DNA from: Flammula alnicola
Taxonomy: Eukaryota; Basidiomycota; Agaricomycetes; Agaricales; Strophariaceae
Direction of reading: 5' to 3'
DNA: 64,000 nt
Assembly (NCBI GenBank): GCA_015499995.1
Contig: JADNRV010000001.1
Coordinates: 744,001-808,000, forward strand
Made by a program: the position numbers and the translations under genes. Shown one piece after another: positions 1 through 11,857 of the stretch; the stretch's first letter is position 1, and each line of letters opens with the position of its first letter. The notes beneath the pieces were generated by a model. It did no database searches. It saw only the letters and a list, made by a program, of their open reading frames with translations, and had not been told where the DNA came from.

Positions 1-619
1 CTGATGGAGAAAGGTCAGAACGCTGGAGACGGACGGCAAGGTGTTTTCTAAACATGGAGACGCGGGTGTCAGAGTGGTAGGAGAGAATGCTGCGGTGATT
101 AGTTGAACGGGGAAAGAATGGACCGAGATTATGCTGGACAAAAGGAGAAGGGGGCTGTGGGGGTATGAGAGAGTTGGCGAGGAGGATGCGGAGGACTTGC
201 ATTGCGCGGGGGTCATCATGCGGCAAGGGAGGAACAGGAAGAGGAGAAAAAGAAGCATCATCGTCGTCATCGGGCTCAAAGTCCTCGTCTTCGCTGTGGT
301 TCTGGGGAAGCGGAGGGGCGGCACGCCAGTCTGGAACGGCCGGAGGGTCTAGAGGCGAGGAAATGTGTTTCAGCGAGAGGGAGCGCTTGCGGCCTATCCA
401 GTATTTCCAGGAGCGTTTTTGGTGGTTGAGGATGATGGGGAGATGGTGCTCGTCGTCGGGGGTGTGTAGATTGAGACTGGCAGACCCGCTGGAGGAGGCG
501 GATGATGACTGGGCGGGGTCGCTGGCGATGCTGAGCTGGGGAGTGTTGGCGGGGGACGGGACGGGTAGTCTCTTGTCCCTGTCGCGCTTTGGAACAAAGA
601 CAGATGCGAAACGACGCAT
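1..619 (-). CDS. Hypothetical serine/proline-rich protein, 3' end missing
   Basis: I do not recognise this protein. The frame opens at an ATG at 619 and stays open to the left edge, so about 206 residues are visible and the C-terminus is missing. The sequence starts MRRFASVFVPKRDR. It continues with a Ser/Ala-rich stretch, a basic patch (KRSWKYWIGRKRS), a Pro-rich part and an acidic run (EDEDFEPDDDDD). A more conserved-looking part follows (RAMQVLRILLANSLIPP). This composition looks like a real basidiomycete coding frame, and the competing frames on both strands are Arg/Gly or Ser/Pro shadows. The start lies only 61 bp past the RRN7 stop on the same strand, so the two genes are tandem. No domain can be named. 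Confidence 0.5.
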   Translation of the reverse strand, partial: MRRFASVFVPKRDRDKRLPVPSPANTPQLSIASDPAQSSSASSSGSASLNLHTPDDEHHLPIILNHQKRSWKYWIGRKRSLSLKHISSPLDPPAVPDWRAAPPLPQNHSEDEDFEPDDDDDASFSPLPVPPLPHDDPRAMQVLRILLANSLIPPQPPSPFVQHNLGPFFPRSTNHRSILSYHSDTRVSMFRKHLAVRLQRSDLSPS

Positions 620-680
620 TGGAGAGGGAAGGGGAGGGACCAAGTCTGTTCTCTCTGTCTGTGTGTTTTGAAAGCAGCGG

Positions 681-3170
681 TCATGTGCCAAGCCGGCTGG
701 TTCCGGTGATGTCATCAGTGCTACCGACTCGCGCTCTCGAGTGCACGATGCGTCTCTCGTACTTGGACATCACTCCTCCCAGATACTCGATAGAAACACC
801 GACTACGACCGCAGCCCGAGACACCACCCCTCCATACTCTCGCTCCATTGTCCCATCTACATCTCGCCAGTTCCAAATCTTGTACTCGGCTCCGGCCCGC
901 AATCCCTCCTCCGCAACCTCCATTCCCCGGAGCCCTCTTCCGTACATCCCCCCGTCGACCTCATCCAGCCCTCCCTTCGAGTCCGTCTGCCGCACGGGAA
1001 AATAACGTTCCAACGCGGCATCCCCGTCTGCTTCCAAAATCAGCCAATTCCCTTGTTTCATCATTTTTCGACTCACCCGTCCCTTGCCCAATCAGTACCG
1101 TTTCACAAAATTTGATGTAGTCATCCATCTCGTCCTCTTTCATGTCCCCTACGTTCCTGTAGCCCCACACTTTTAGCGCTCTTCAATATTTAGAATCACC
1201 CAACTTACAATCTATGCCTCGAGCTAAATTTTGCTTCCTTCTTCTGCAGATCCTCCTTGTCAATCTTGCCAATCTCGCGCAGGTATTCTTTTGCCCGTGG
1301 CAATGCACATGCAACATCATCCGCGTCCTTCGGTGCTCTATCCCCCCATTAGTTCCTTCCAAGATCTCCCATAATCCAAAAAATTACCTTTCCTGTCCGT
1401 CCAAACCGTAAACCATCTTCAGCACGATGATGACACACGCTAATAACGCAACTTCAGGGGGCGCGTTGTCATATTGATGCCGCGCTGGGTCATGCGCTTT
1501 CAAACGTGCCAACTCTGGCGCCAAACTCGAGTGCAGCGTCAAGGGCACTGATACCACACTCGCTACTCTTTTCGCTAGTCGGTACAGCATCGCTACAGTC
1601 GCGCTTAGTCTCTTTTGAACCGAATTTAAAAAAAGCCTTACGTGTGCCTCCCATGTCCTTCGTCAGACGCCATAACATACTGGCCGCATTGCATTCGGGC
1701 GTGTACACCCCATAAGTCGCGTACAGTTTCTTTGCAAGGCGCGACGCGATCGAGTGCACCGCGATCGTGCTTGGGGCATGCTAAATCCACCATTCCAATC
1801 CAAAGTATCAAATGAACGTCAAAAGTCAAGATGCAATGAATCAGGTCAATCTCATTGCGCTTTGAAGCCCTTTGAGTCATCACTCACCGGCGGAGATAGT
1901 GCTTGTACGTTGTGCTTCGTCAGATGCTGCACCATGCTCGTGGGCAGGATACGCAACACGGGGTCCAGGTACGGAAGTTCGTAGCTTTCGATGAGCCTTA
2001 CCCGCACATAGATGTTAACCAACAGGAGCCATAGAAAGCAATGACCGAAATGAAGTGAGATGCAAAGGCGACAACGGAAGGACCTCGTATAAATACATAG
2101 GCAAAACGACGAAAGAGACGGAACACGCACTTCGTCAAGTCCCGAATCATAACGGGTATGCGGAGGGTCCAGCACGCAAGCACCAGCACGGAAACCGTGC
2201 TCACGGGACTCTCGTATGACGAGCGTCCTCTCGCTTTCCCTTTCCGCCGGAACTTCTTTCGTGTCGGCGGTTTGTGCGTGCCATCCCCATCTGAAGACGA
2301 TGAGGAGAGATCCGAGTTCTCCCTCATGAGCGCGTCCAACTCCGAGTCCTCGTCGTCTTCTTCCTCGTCGTCAACCACCTCTTCTTCTTCGTCGACTTTG
2401 GGATGTAGATCGTCGTCCTTCTCTCTGCGTTCCCCATTCTCGCCCTCAGATTCCTCCGAGTCGTCCGACGCCGGACTAAGTTCGTCTTTCTCTTTCATCG
2501 GATCCAAAGGCGACTTTTCCTTTACTCCGTTCGGACCTTCCTCGCCCGCCCTAGTCCCCTGCGCATGATGATGATATGGTTCAGCAGGCGGCGGATCAGG
2601 CAGGAGAGACAGATGTAGAGCCCATATATCTCTACAGACAAGCTATTGAATCGAGTAGGTGTGTGTATCAGCAAACAACGGCATAGAAAATAGCAAGGAA
2701 ACAGAGATTAGGTGGGAGATAGAGGCAGACGTACCTCGAATTCAGCAGGCAAATCCCATAGCTTTACAAGTGCGCCAATCTGCTTGCGGAGGATCAGCTG
2801 CAGGCAGAGGAAGTAGTGATATCGTCCCCGCGCGCCATGATACACTATGAACACAAATCCGTTAGTAGCCAAAAACACAAAACACCAAAACACACGCACG
2901 TTTGGGATCGGCATTGCTTCTCTCCCCATTCTTCTTCCTCCCGCTTTTCAGTGTGCGTTTCTTCATCGCATGCGGGCCCACTTCTGTGATTTCGGTGGTT
3001 TCGTTTCGGTAGTCCTATATGTAAAATAAATGGGTAAGGCTAAGACGCAGTTGGATGGTGAACTAACGAACCTGGAGTACATGCCCCTCGCTACACGCGA
3101 TGAGCCCGCTCGAAGGCTCTCTGTGCCATTGCTTGGAGCCGCACGTCGGGCACCGTCTTCGCGGAGCCAT
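681..3170 (-). CDS. RRN7: RNA polymerase I-specific transcription initiation factor Rrn7 (TAF1B/TFIIB-like)
   Basis: Rrn7 is the TFIIB-like subunit of the Pol I core factor, which loads polymerase I on rDNA promoters in the nucleolus. The first exon (ATG at 3170) encodes an Rrn7-type zinc ribbon: CPTCGSKQW, then CSEGHVLQ about 17 residues later. The later exons give a basic linker, then LRKQIGALVKLWDLP, a strongly acidic Glu/Asp/Ser insert (about 2300-2500) and the cyclin-fold region (VLVLACWTLRIPVM; RLIESYELPYLDPV; STYGVYTPECNAASMLW; PPEVALLACVIIVLKMVYGLDG). The C-terminal part (ERYFPVRQ to MSKYERRIVHSRAR) ends at a stop at 681. At least six introns interrupt the gene. The N- and C-termini and the order of motifs match fungal Rrn7. 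Exact exon edges between 1100 and 2000 are uncertain. Confidence 0.85.
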
Positions 3171-3549
3171 TTGTAGTCCTCTAGTGTTAGTAGTGCTATT
3201 TTTGACGCGAGAAACTGAAGAAAGACGCGTTGATGGGTCGGTCGACGCGATAAGGGTCTGATGATCACGGGCACGTAAGGAAATGGTTTGGATCAAGAGC
3301 GAAAGTTGAAACGTGCGTGGAGGCAAAGTGTTGGTTGAGCACTGAAAAGGAGCGCAATTGATTCGGAATCACCACCCGTTGGTGGATCCGATCACAAAAT
3401 ATGCACAGCCACATCGCTGTCATCATTCAATCAAGTCCGCTGGCAGCGAAGCATCGACATACGTTTCGTCTCTCTCACTCACATCGTCCGGCCATCCTTG
3501 TTGTGATACTACTCCTGCTTAGACTAATAAGCAGACAAATTCTGCTATA
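3171..3549. promoter_or_regulatory. Divergent intergenic region between RRN7 and the ER J-protein gene
   Basis: This 379-bp gap separates the start codons of two divergently transcribed genes and must hold both promoters. I see no clear TATA box or coding frame of its own. Confidence 0.4.
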
Positions 3550-5056
3550 ATGAGGCTACTTGCCCTATTCTTTGCCTTCCTGGCTGTTCTGGCAACTACC
3601 GTCTCAGCGTGCGTCTTTCCACCTCTCATGTTTTCTTTAAACCGTAATTGACCCGCCGGGTGTTCCTTCATTATATATTGTATTTAGATGGGAAAAGGTA
3701 TGTCTCGCCTCATATCACTTTCATCTTCACTGCGACAGACGAACGTATGCTTAACTTTATATTATTCTGGGTTTATCTACATAGGAAGACCACGAGATAT
3801 TCGACCTCGTCACCGAGCTAGAGGCGGCTGAGGGGAAGGGCACGACGTTTTACTCGTGGCTCGACGTACCGTCCACTGCGTCCACGAACGAAATAGCCAA
3901 GGCGTACCGGAAGAAGAGCATGCTGCTCCAGTGCGTTTTCTCATTTCTCGGACAGTTGCTGTCCTTCATCTTCATCTTCGAAATATGGTTGCTGACGGCT
4001 GTGATTCATTCCGTACGTATGATATAGTCCCGACAAGAACCCAGATGTGAAAGGTATCCATGAGCGCTTTGCGCGCTTAGGCGTTATTTCTACGATTTTG
4101 AGGAATAAGGAGAGTAGGAAGAGGTGTGTGTTGCTCAATTCTATTCCGTCGTGAAGGCAGCTGCTGACGGTAACTTTTTCAAAGATATGACTTTTTCTAC
4201 AAGAACGGTGTCCCGAAATGGCGCGGCACTGGTTATTACTACTCGCGATTCCGTCCTGGTCTTGGCGTATGTATCTCCCTGGCGTGTTTATTCCGCCGCT
4301 TGCTGATATTCCCGTTGTGTTTTTTTGACAGTCTGTTTTCGGGTTCCTCGGTTTCTTCACGTCAGGCGTGCAATTTGTCATCCAGAAGATCAACTACAGG
4401 CGGGATTTGGAGCGCATAGAACTCATCGTTAGCAAGGCGAAGAGCGCTGCATGGGGTCCCAAGATGATCCCTGTCCGTGGAAAGAGAAAAGTTGGTCTTT
4501 TAGATCCTATACACCTGGAATTTACTCATATGATGGAAACACTAAGGTCAGAGTTGGTCTTGGCGATGCTCGCGACGAGGATGGCGCAGTCACGGGCTCC
4601 AAGTTCCTTGATATGATTGTGGAGGACTCGCATGTGTACCTCGTGAGTCCTGTTGAATCACACGAAGGCACCATTCCGTGTTTCTTACATGCATCTTCTT
4701 GAAAGCTCGAACCATCTGGCGATATGCACCTCATCGACTCCTCCACCGCCATCAAACCTACGATAAGCAACACGTGGTTCCTCGCCCTCCTCAAGTCCTC
4801 CTTCCGTAGGCTCACAGGGAAGACCTCCGGTGACGAGCCATTGCCAGAGACACCTTCCGCTGCCTCGGCTCCCAAAACTCAAAACGATTCTGCGCCCGAC
4901 GTAGACAGCGATGACAATTCATCTACAACCGGATCAGAGGCGCCTGGAAGTGGGACGTCGACACCGCGTCGTGGAGAGGAGGCGAAAGGGGCCGCTCGAT
5001 TGGGGCCGACTTCCAAAGCGGGTGGGATGAGGAGGAAGAATGTTAGGAGAAAGTAA
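3550..5056 (+). CDS. ER-membrane J-domain protein, Erj5-like
   Basis: This is an Hsp40 co-chaperone predicted to sit in the ER membrane and stimulate the luminal Hsp70 (BiP/Kar2). It begins with a clear signal peptide (MRLLALFFAFLAVLATTVSA). A J domain follows: FYSWLDVPSTAS, then EIAKAYRKKSMLLH, PDKNPDV and RKRYDFFY. The His of the HPD motif is split by an intron: exon end CA joins T of the next exon, giving LLHPDKNPD, so the catalytic motif is intact. A hydrophobic segment (GSVFGFLGFFTSGVQFVI) is a likely membrane anchor, with a second possible one near TWFLALLKSSF. The C-terminal tail is acidic, then Gly/Arg/Lys-rich (RRKNVRRK), which fits a cytosolic tail. There are about six introns. The match to Erj5 rests on layout; other ER DnaJ proteins are possible. 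Confidence 0.82.
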
Positions 5057-5562
5057 CGTCAGGATGGAGGATTGAAACAAGCCTTGCGTATGTAGATTGG
5101 ATTGGATATCGTGATGTGGAGCGGTTTATTTTATTTACTCTGGTCTGCCAGAGCAGAGTTGTTATCTTCAAGTACTTACTTGACATCCGTAATGATTTTT
5201 TTTCGCTTGAGTTTAGACTCGCAAGCCATTCGCGGACCGCTACTTTTAGAGAGTCTGATGAGCCAAAACATTCGCTGATGCGGCGCGGGAGTAGTCTGAC
5301 TCTGAGTCTCTATTAGTATTAGTATTTAGGCGCACGACGTCATGTGATCGCGTAAGTGGTGCCTGCCGACGTTCCATCATGTTGGCTTTGGCTAAGACCT
5401 ACCTTGGTCTTCAACTTTCACATTCTCAAAATCATAGCGTTCTTCTCGCGCCGAACGCCTTGGGATCGGTCCTCCTCTATGAATATTAGCGTCTTTTATT
5501 TTTTTAAAAACATCTCCAATCATTTAAATTCTTTGATTTCAACCCAACAAGTTGCAGGCAAG
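5057..5562. other. Intergenic region upstream of the RdRP gene
   Basis: These 506 bp between two plus-strand genes contain the 3' UTR of the J-protein gene and the promoter of the RdRP gene. The part after about 5450 is AT-rich. No gene or repeat is evident. Confidence 0.4.
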
Positions 5563-8500
5563 ATGGACGAAACCAATGAGCGGCAATCGTTGGAGGAAAA
5601 CGAACAAAATGGTTAGATTTAGATTTCTCTTTTGGCGTTACAAGGAATTCTAACAATATTCTCTGCAGAGCTTAATGACATGACGATGCGGCAAGCAGAT
5701 TACAATATCTCGAGCGAGTCGTTGCTCGCCTGTTCGCAGGTAAACACCCTATCTCTCCTTCCTTGAATATGAACAATGATACTAACTAAATTACTCCGAT
5801 TCAAGCAAACGAGCTATTCACACTTCGGTGACGAGGATATCTCACCGCTTATCCTCGCGTTTAATCGTAAGAATGCCTATTTCGTTTTCGCATCGTCCAG
5901 AATGTCACTCAAACGCACCACATCCAGCTACCCAATCATCTGGAGAACCAGGTCCACCCGGCTCAGCGACGTCTTCCGACACGAGCCTAGGCAAGAGGAA
6001 GGCAAGCGACATGTCGTCAACATCGTCTGTATCCACCGGTCCTTTCCGGCCATCTAAACTTGCACGGTCCGTCGTACCCGCTGAAGAGGACAATCCCTTT
6101 GTCGATGTGCCCGTACAACCGGAGAACATTTTCTCCCCTATTAGCATTGTGGGTGTCTTTCGAGGCTCTCTCTCTCTTATTGCGCTTATGCGATCATTGT
6201 AGTCGCCTGCAAGGACATTGCAACGAATGTTTGATGTGAAGAAACTGCCTTACGGTGTTCAATACGAGATTGCACGTTACGTCAGTATGGACAGGTTGGA
6301 GTATAAGCATTTTTTGGTGCAATGGGTAGATGAACTGGCAAGTCTGAAGACAAACCGGGAAGCTGCGCCTGCGATGGCAAAATTGGTATTAAAAAACAGC
6401 TTTGAGGCTGATGAAATTACTGAGAGTAGCGGTAAGCTGGTTTTGATTTGCTATATTTGTGGAAGCTCAACAAATAATCACTGCCCAGACAACTTCAAAA
6501 AGTTATTTGCAAAGGAACACGCTGCCAAAGTGAGCCTTTTCATATATCGATTGAAACTCTAAAAGCCTAATAAGTTTTGCTTCAGTCTCCTTGGATGGAA
6601 CTTGATCGTGAGGAAGAAGCTCTCAGCAATAACTCATATGGGGGACTTGGGTTTAACGAAGAAGGAGAATATCTTAATTGGCATGGAGGACAAGTACTCT
6701 TCCACGGACAACTCCACGACACCTCCGCCAAAGGATGCAAGAAACCTAAATTCAAACTCACCTTGGAACCAGCAGAACTTGGCCCTTCAAACATGTTCGC
6801 CCGTCGTTTTGGAAGCAAACACTTCTTCCGCCTGAAATTGACCAAAGCCGTCCTGAACAAAAATGTCGATGACCTGATGAATTATCTTCGGCGACCCTTG
6901 ATCCTGTGTGGCAGCGTGTTTCGAGCTTTCTATGCAAAAGATACGAACGTCTTCTACGTCAAAACCAACGAATCGAACGATGGAGTGTCAATCATCGATG
7001 GCAAACCCATTAAAGGCGGCCAATCATTTCTTGAATTTCTCGATTGGCATAATGCCATGGACCTGAATAAGGGACAGGTGCATTGCATTACTACACTGTT
7101 GTTGCTTTCACCCGAAACTCATGGTTTACAAACAGACAATGGCTAAATATGTTTCTCGCTTTGCGCTTGGTCTCTCAAATTCGGTCCCTGGCCTTATGGT
7201 CGACCAGAGTAATATAAAATTCATCGATGACATTCGTCAGTGATTTGCCAATTATCTTTTGAAATCGTCTGTTAACTCGACCACAGTGTCGAAAACCGAC
7301 TCCAACATGACCGATGGAGCAGGCAAGATTAACCGTTGGTCTCTTAATCAAATACGCCATCGTCTAGAATGGGAGGATAAGCCAACTGCAATTCAAACGC
7401 GTATCTTTGGTACCAAAGTAGGTCTCTCGTGTCGTAGGTTGGCTTACCTCGAACATCAATTGACATGCAATAGGGCCTCTTGGTTGACGACGACAGGCAC
7501 GCAGAACAGTATGCATATGTGGAACTCACTCCGTCGCAACGGAAAATTCAATTTCCATCAGGCACGACAATAGATCCAGCCCACCGTATTGTCGACGTCC
7601 TTCGTTCTTCACACACCAAGACTCCGTGTCGTTTGTCCGTCGAAACGATTATCAACCTCGCGGAAAATGGTGTTGGAAAGCAAGTTTTCCTTGAGCTTCT
7701 GCATAATAGTCTCGCAGAACTCGTTGAACCTCTTCTAGATTGGGAATCCCCAGATGCTATGCGTAAGCTATGGACCAATGTCCGTCGCCTGGGTGGCGTA
7801 ATGGCTGCTCGTCGATCAAGAGAAGAAGCTGGTCTTGCGCGAGTGAAAGGCTACTCTGAACGAGAAGCCGAAGAAATTGAACCCGAGGATGAAGATGGCT
7901 TCAATGCGGTCGACTCGACTGAGAAGCGTTCTGCAGCGTGGTGGGGTGATGAAATTAGCGGATGCCCATCGTCTCTGGAAGAAACCATCATGTACATGAT
8001 AGATGCTGGCCTGACGCCTCAGGAGTGTCCTCTTCTCCGCGACAAGTTGGACAAATTCATACGAACTCGCGTCAACAACTACATCAAGGCCTACAGGATA
8101 GACGTCCCGATGTCGGCGTCGGCATTCCTTGTCCCGGGTAAGGATATCCTTTATCCTAGAAAATCTAGTTTTAATTAGATGTTCTAGATACCTCTGGAAT
8201 CTTGGAACCTGGGGAGGTGTTCTTCAAAAGTTCCAGGCGCCAATTTCAGACTCGCGATGGGGTAGAGACAGATATTTTCGTCGGAGACGTTCTCGTTACT
8301 CGGCATCCATGCAAGCTTCCGACTGATATTCAGAAGGTTCGTTGTAGTTTATGATGAACTTCATAGGTTGACCTGTGTATAGTGGAAATCGGTGGATAAA
8401 CCGGGTCTTCATCATCTTACCGACGTGATCGTATGCTCTACTAAAGGAGATCGGCGAGCCGCCGATCTTCTGTCTGGAGGTACACACAATCCCGGTCTTA

Positions 8501-9690
8501 CATCTCTTGCCGACTAACTTATTAACGTTATCCTAGGTGACTACGATGGCGATAAGGGCGTTTATATCTGGCAACATGAACTTGTTGCAGCGTTCAAAAA
8601 TGCGGACCTGAAATACTCGGAGCCACCTGCCGACATCAAGACCTACTTCGCCCGCGAGAATGAAGAAGTTCATGCGTTTCAAACTAAGACGGCGAACATT
8701 TCTGTTGAAAACAAAATCCGACAACTCCAGCATTACTTACTTGGCGCTGTTCGCGACACCACTGTTGTTGGCAAATACTCCACCTTCCACGAAATTGCCA
8801 TCTATACTTTAGGATACAGCCACCCAGACACAATTCGGCTGGCATACATGTACGATCCTTGCACTGCATTTATACCAGAGTGCCTAATGTACTTGATTTC
8901 AAGGTTCTGCATGACCCTAGATGGTATCAAGACCGGCATGACTGTTTCGAAGGAAGTTTTGAAGAAGGACACTATAGCTTTCCAGAAGCGACCGCCAACA
9001 TGGAAAGAGTCTGAAGAGGACAAGGCTCGCTATGATTCGACCAACGAACCAAATATCCAACGACCCAGACATCTTCCGCGCTTTATTATGGATGAGCTAC
9101 ATAAGCAAGCTAGCGCCGAAAGCACCCAGTGGAATGTTCGTCTTGATCAGCACTTCAAACGCGGCGGCTCAGTCAAAATCGACGGTGATCTGGCTGCACC
9201 CTGGCAAAAAGCTCAAGAATTGGCGCAGCGATGGGCGAACCAGGAAAAAAACAAACGGATGTCGTCAGACTTGCAGAAGATCCAGAAGCATGTAGAAGAA
9301 ATGTATAACGTTCATCGCATGGAAATGTGTTCTTCCCCGCGCAAGGCGTCAAGGACCTCGCCCAAAAAGGACAAATTATCCTTCACCAATTTGCCCATTG
9401 AAGTTCGCCAGGATAAAATCCGGGATTTGTCGAAAAGATTTGCGTCTTTCCCTAAGCCGGAAGACGTTCTGATGCCGGAGGAGGAAATTGCTCGCGTCAG
9501 AGCCTCTTGTGCCTATGTCTACGATTATGAACAGAAGAAGCATAGCTCCGGTTTTACTCGATTCCCTTGGGACGTGGGTATGCGCGAGCTCTGCGCGATC
9601 AAGGCTCGAGCTACAGGGCGTTCGAAAACGGTTGCCGGGGATTTTTACGACCATTTCAATATGAAGCACCCAAAAAATCATCACATCTAG
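5563..9690 (+). CDS. Cellular RNA-dependent RNA polymerase (RNAi type, QDE-1/Rdp1 family)
   Basis: Cellular RdRPs copy single-stranded RNA into dsRNA that Dicer cuts into small RNAs (quelling, transgene and transposon silencing). The model has about a dozen introns and codes for roughly 1,150-1,200 residues. The N-terminal part is Ser/Pro-rich and poorly conserved (TSSDTSLGKRKASD). The double-barrel catalytic region includes MFARRFGSKHFFRLKL, RRPLILCGSVFRAFYAKD and VDVLRSSHTKTPCRLSVETIINLAENGV. It continues with GEVFFKSS, then VFVGDVLVTRHPC in outline (read as DIFVGDVLVTRHPCKLP). The signature is LLSGGDYDGDK: an intron divides the second Gly codon, and joining the exons at about 8480/8536 restores DYDGD, the Mg-binding loop. 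The C-terminal exon (8848-9690) is long and Lys/Glu-rich, as usual. The stop is at 9690. This is a host gene, not a viral polymerase, as shown by its introns and this signature. Confidence 0.9.
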
Positions 9691-11020
9691 TGCAGCTGCT
9701 GTTGCACAACCATATACCCTTCGCATGCGATACCTGCCGTCACAGATTCGACCCGACTTGGCTGTAACATAGCGTGGATCCATCCTTTTCTTGTTTTCTA
9801 GCATCTTCAAGAACTCAGTATGTACAACGGGAGCAATGATGACGAGACTGAAAGTTGGCTTATTCACACAGTTACTCTGAATATTCCCTGTGTTTGACTT
9901 CAAGCCGACCGAGTGAATGATCAAGATATAGGTCAACGCTACCGAACATAACTGCAAGAAGACAAATCCAATTTTCAACGAAACAAGTTATTGGTTACCA
10001 ATACCTGAAGCCACCATCCAACGTTCAATGCAAGTTTGGTATGCCAACCGTGGCTCCCAATCGCCTGATCTTTGGAAATTTCGACAGCAAATTTCACGCA
10101 GTTCACCCCGCGGTTATCATCGTGAGTCAGTGGCATGTCCGTTGTTAACATTTACAGGAACTTCAAGATCCGAAAGCTCGAACTCGCTCGAGTCTGGGAG
10201 AATCCTATCACCTGGCTGTAGACCATCCACTCCGCTTCGGATTAAAGACATCAAACTTCAAGTTTCAAGGTCAGCGTTTAATGCATGCATGCGGTGGTGG
10301 CTGAGATAGCGAGCCCCATACATTTATGTAATACGATGGTTCCGGGGTTTCGAGACCTATGTCAGAACACTGCTTGATGCAGAAGCCCAGCCACACTTCA
10401 AGCTTCACGGGTCGATCTAAATTCGAAATGCCGAGGGACAAGTAGGTTCCTTAAGGAATCTTTTCTGTGTGCCTTGATCTAATCTTATAGGTTTGAATGG
10501 TTTTGGTTGACAATGAGTGCGACGCCATGATATGATGCATGACTGGTGCGAAGGATCACGAGGATATTATGGGAGAGCTGCGCTCTCGTAGCCTGAATCG
10601 CCAGAGCAAGATAACAAAACTGTCAATGACCTTATCTTGTTACGCGTTTACTTATTTGGTTTATGGGGTAAATTGTCGGGCAAAGGTCAAATCATGGAAC
10701 TTATGGAAATTGGCGGACAATGAGTACGATATTTGATTATGTCTGTTTAATCGCTTGAATTCGCTTAAATTCGGTACATAGGGACCGGTAATGCAAGGCA
10801 CTGACGCCTCTGCCGACAGTTCATTGGGGTACCGTAGCAGGTGATCTTTGCGGTGCATATCACCAGATATAACTGATAGGTCGTAGTAAGTACTTACGGT
10901 ACATGGTGGCGTTCAAGTGGCGTTGCGGGTCAAGCGAAGCCGCGGTCCGGTCATTCCGTGTGGCTGTGCATAGTTTCGTGACACCTTCAAGGTGCCGGCA
11001 AGAGCGAAGGGAAATCCATT
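9691..11020. other. Gene-free region of 1.3 kb
   Basis: Both strands carry only short frames with no recognisable motif. The region holds the RdRP 3' end and the promoter of the AP-1 sigma gene. I see no tandem or inverted repeat of note. Confidence 0.4.
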
Positions 11021-11857
11021 ATGATCAACTACATCCTGCTCGTTTCTCGACAAGGTTGGTTTGAAGAGTCCAGCTTCTACGAGGCCGACCGGCTGAATTT
11101 GCGCACACTTGCTTTGTTCTAGGGAAAGTCCGTCTGGCGAAATGGTTTACAACCATGGCACCAAAGGCGAAAGCCAAGATCGTGAAGGACGTCACTCAGT
11201 TGGTCCTTGCGCGTCGAACTAGAATGTGTAACTTCCTTGAATACAAGGGTGTGTATCACTACGAAACATCGCCTGCATACAAAGATATTGATCTATTGGT
11301 CTTGACTGAACAGATACAAAAGTCGTATACCGGAGATACGCGTCTCTATTCTTCGTCTGTGGGATTGGATCGTCAGACAACGAGTTGGTGACATTGGAGA
11401 TCATCCACCGATATGTGGAGGTTCTAGATCGATACTTTGGGAACGTAAGTCAACTACTATGTTGTGAGCCGATGTTGTTTCTGACCGCGGGTTTACACGC
11501 TCAGGTATGTGAACTCGACCTGTAAGTTTATTACGGTGACATAGAGAACGATCACCTGATGGTATTGTATGGCCAGAATTTTCAACTTCCAGAAGGCATA
11601 CGCAGTCGGTGTCATTCCCACTGCCTATCAAGCGTCAAAACTCTGACCCCTTCTTTGGCAGATCCTAGATGAACTGATCATTGCTGGAGAATTACAAGAG
11701 TCATCCAAGAAATCTGTGCTACGGGTGGTGAGTTGACTGTATGCATACTCCCTCTGTATTTCAATGATCTTTGGTGCAGGTTACCCAGTCTGACAGTGTC
11801 GAAGAACAAGAGAACGCTGAGGATACCATGGCACGAATTGGATCACGAAGCGGTTAG
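11021..11857 (+). CDS. APS1: Clathrin adaptor AP-1 complex small subunit, sigma-1
   Basis: Sigma-1 is the smallest subunit of the AP-1 heterotetramer, which recruits clathrin at the trans-Golgi network and endosomes and helps recognise dileucine signals. The spliced protein starts [20 protein letters not shown] and includes [75 protein letters not shown] and VLRVVTQSDS. This is the full longin-like sigma fold at about 160 residues. Six exons are joined at canonical GT-AG sites. The first codes only for [12 protein letters not shown], and an intron of about 80 bp follows. The sequence fits sigma-1 better than sigma-2 or sigma-3, because of the Lys-rich segment [13 protein letters not shown]. 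The tail after the fold ends MARIGSRSG. Confidence 0.95.

Noticed and set aside
5563..9690. Possible viral origin of the RNA-dependent polymerase.
   Set aside because: The gene has about a dozen spliceosomal introns and the cellular DYDGD signature, so it is the host RNAi enzyme.
9376..9978. A 200-codon minus-strand frame.
   Set aside because: Most of it is antisense to the conserved last RdRP exon, and it has no motif.
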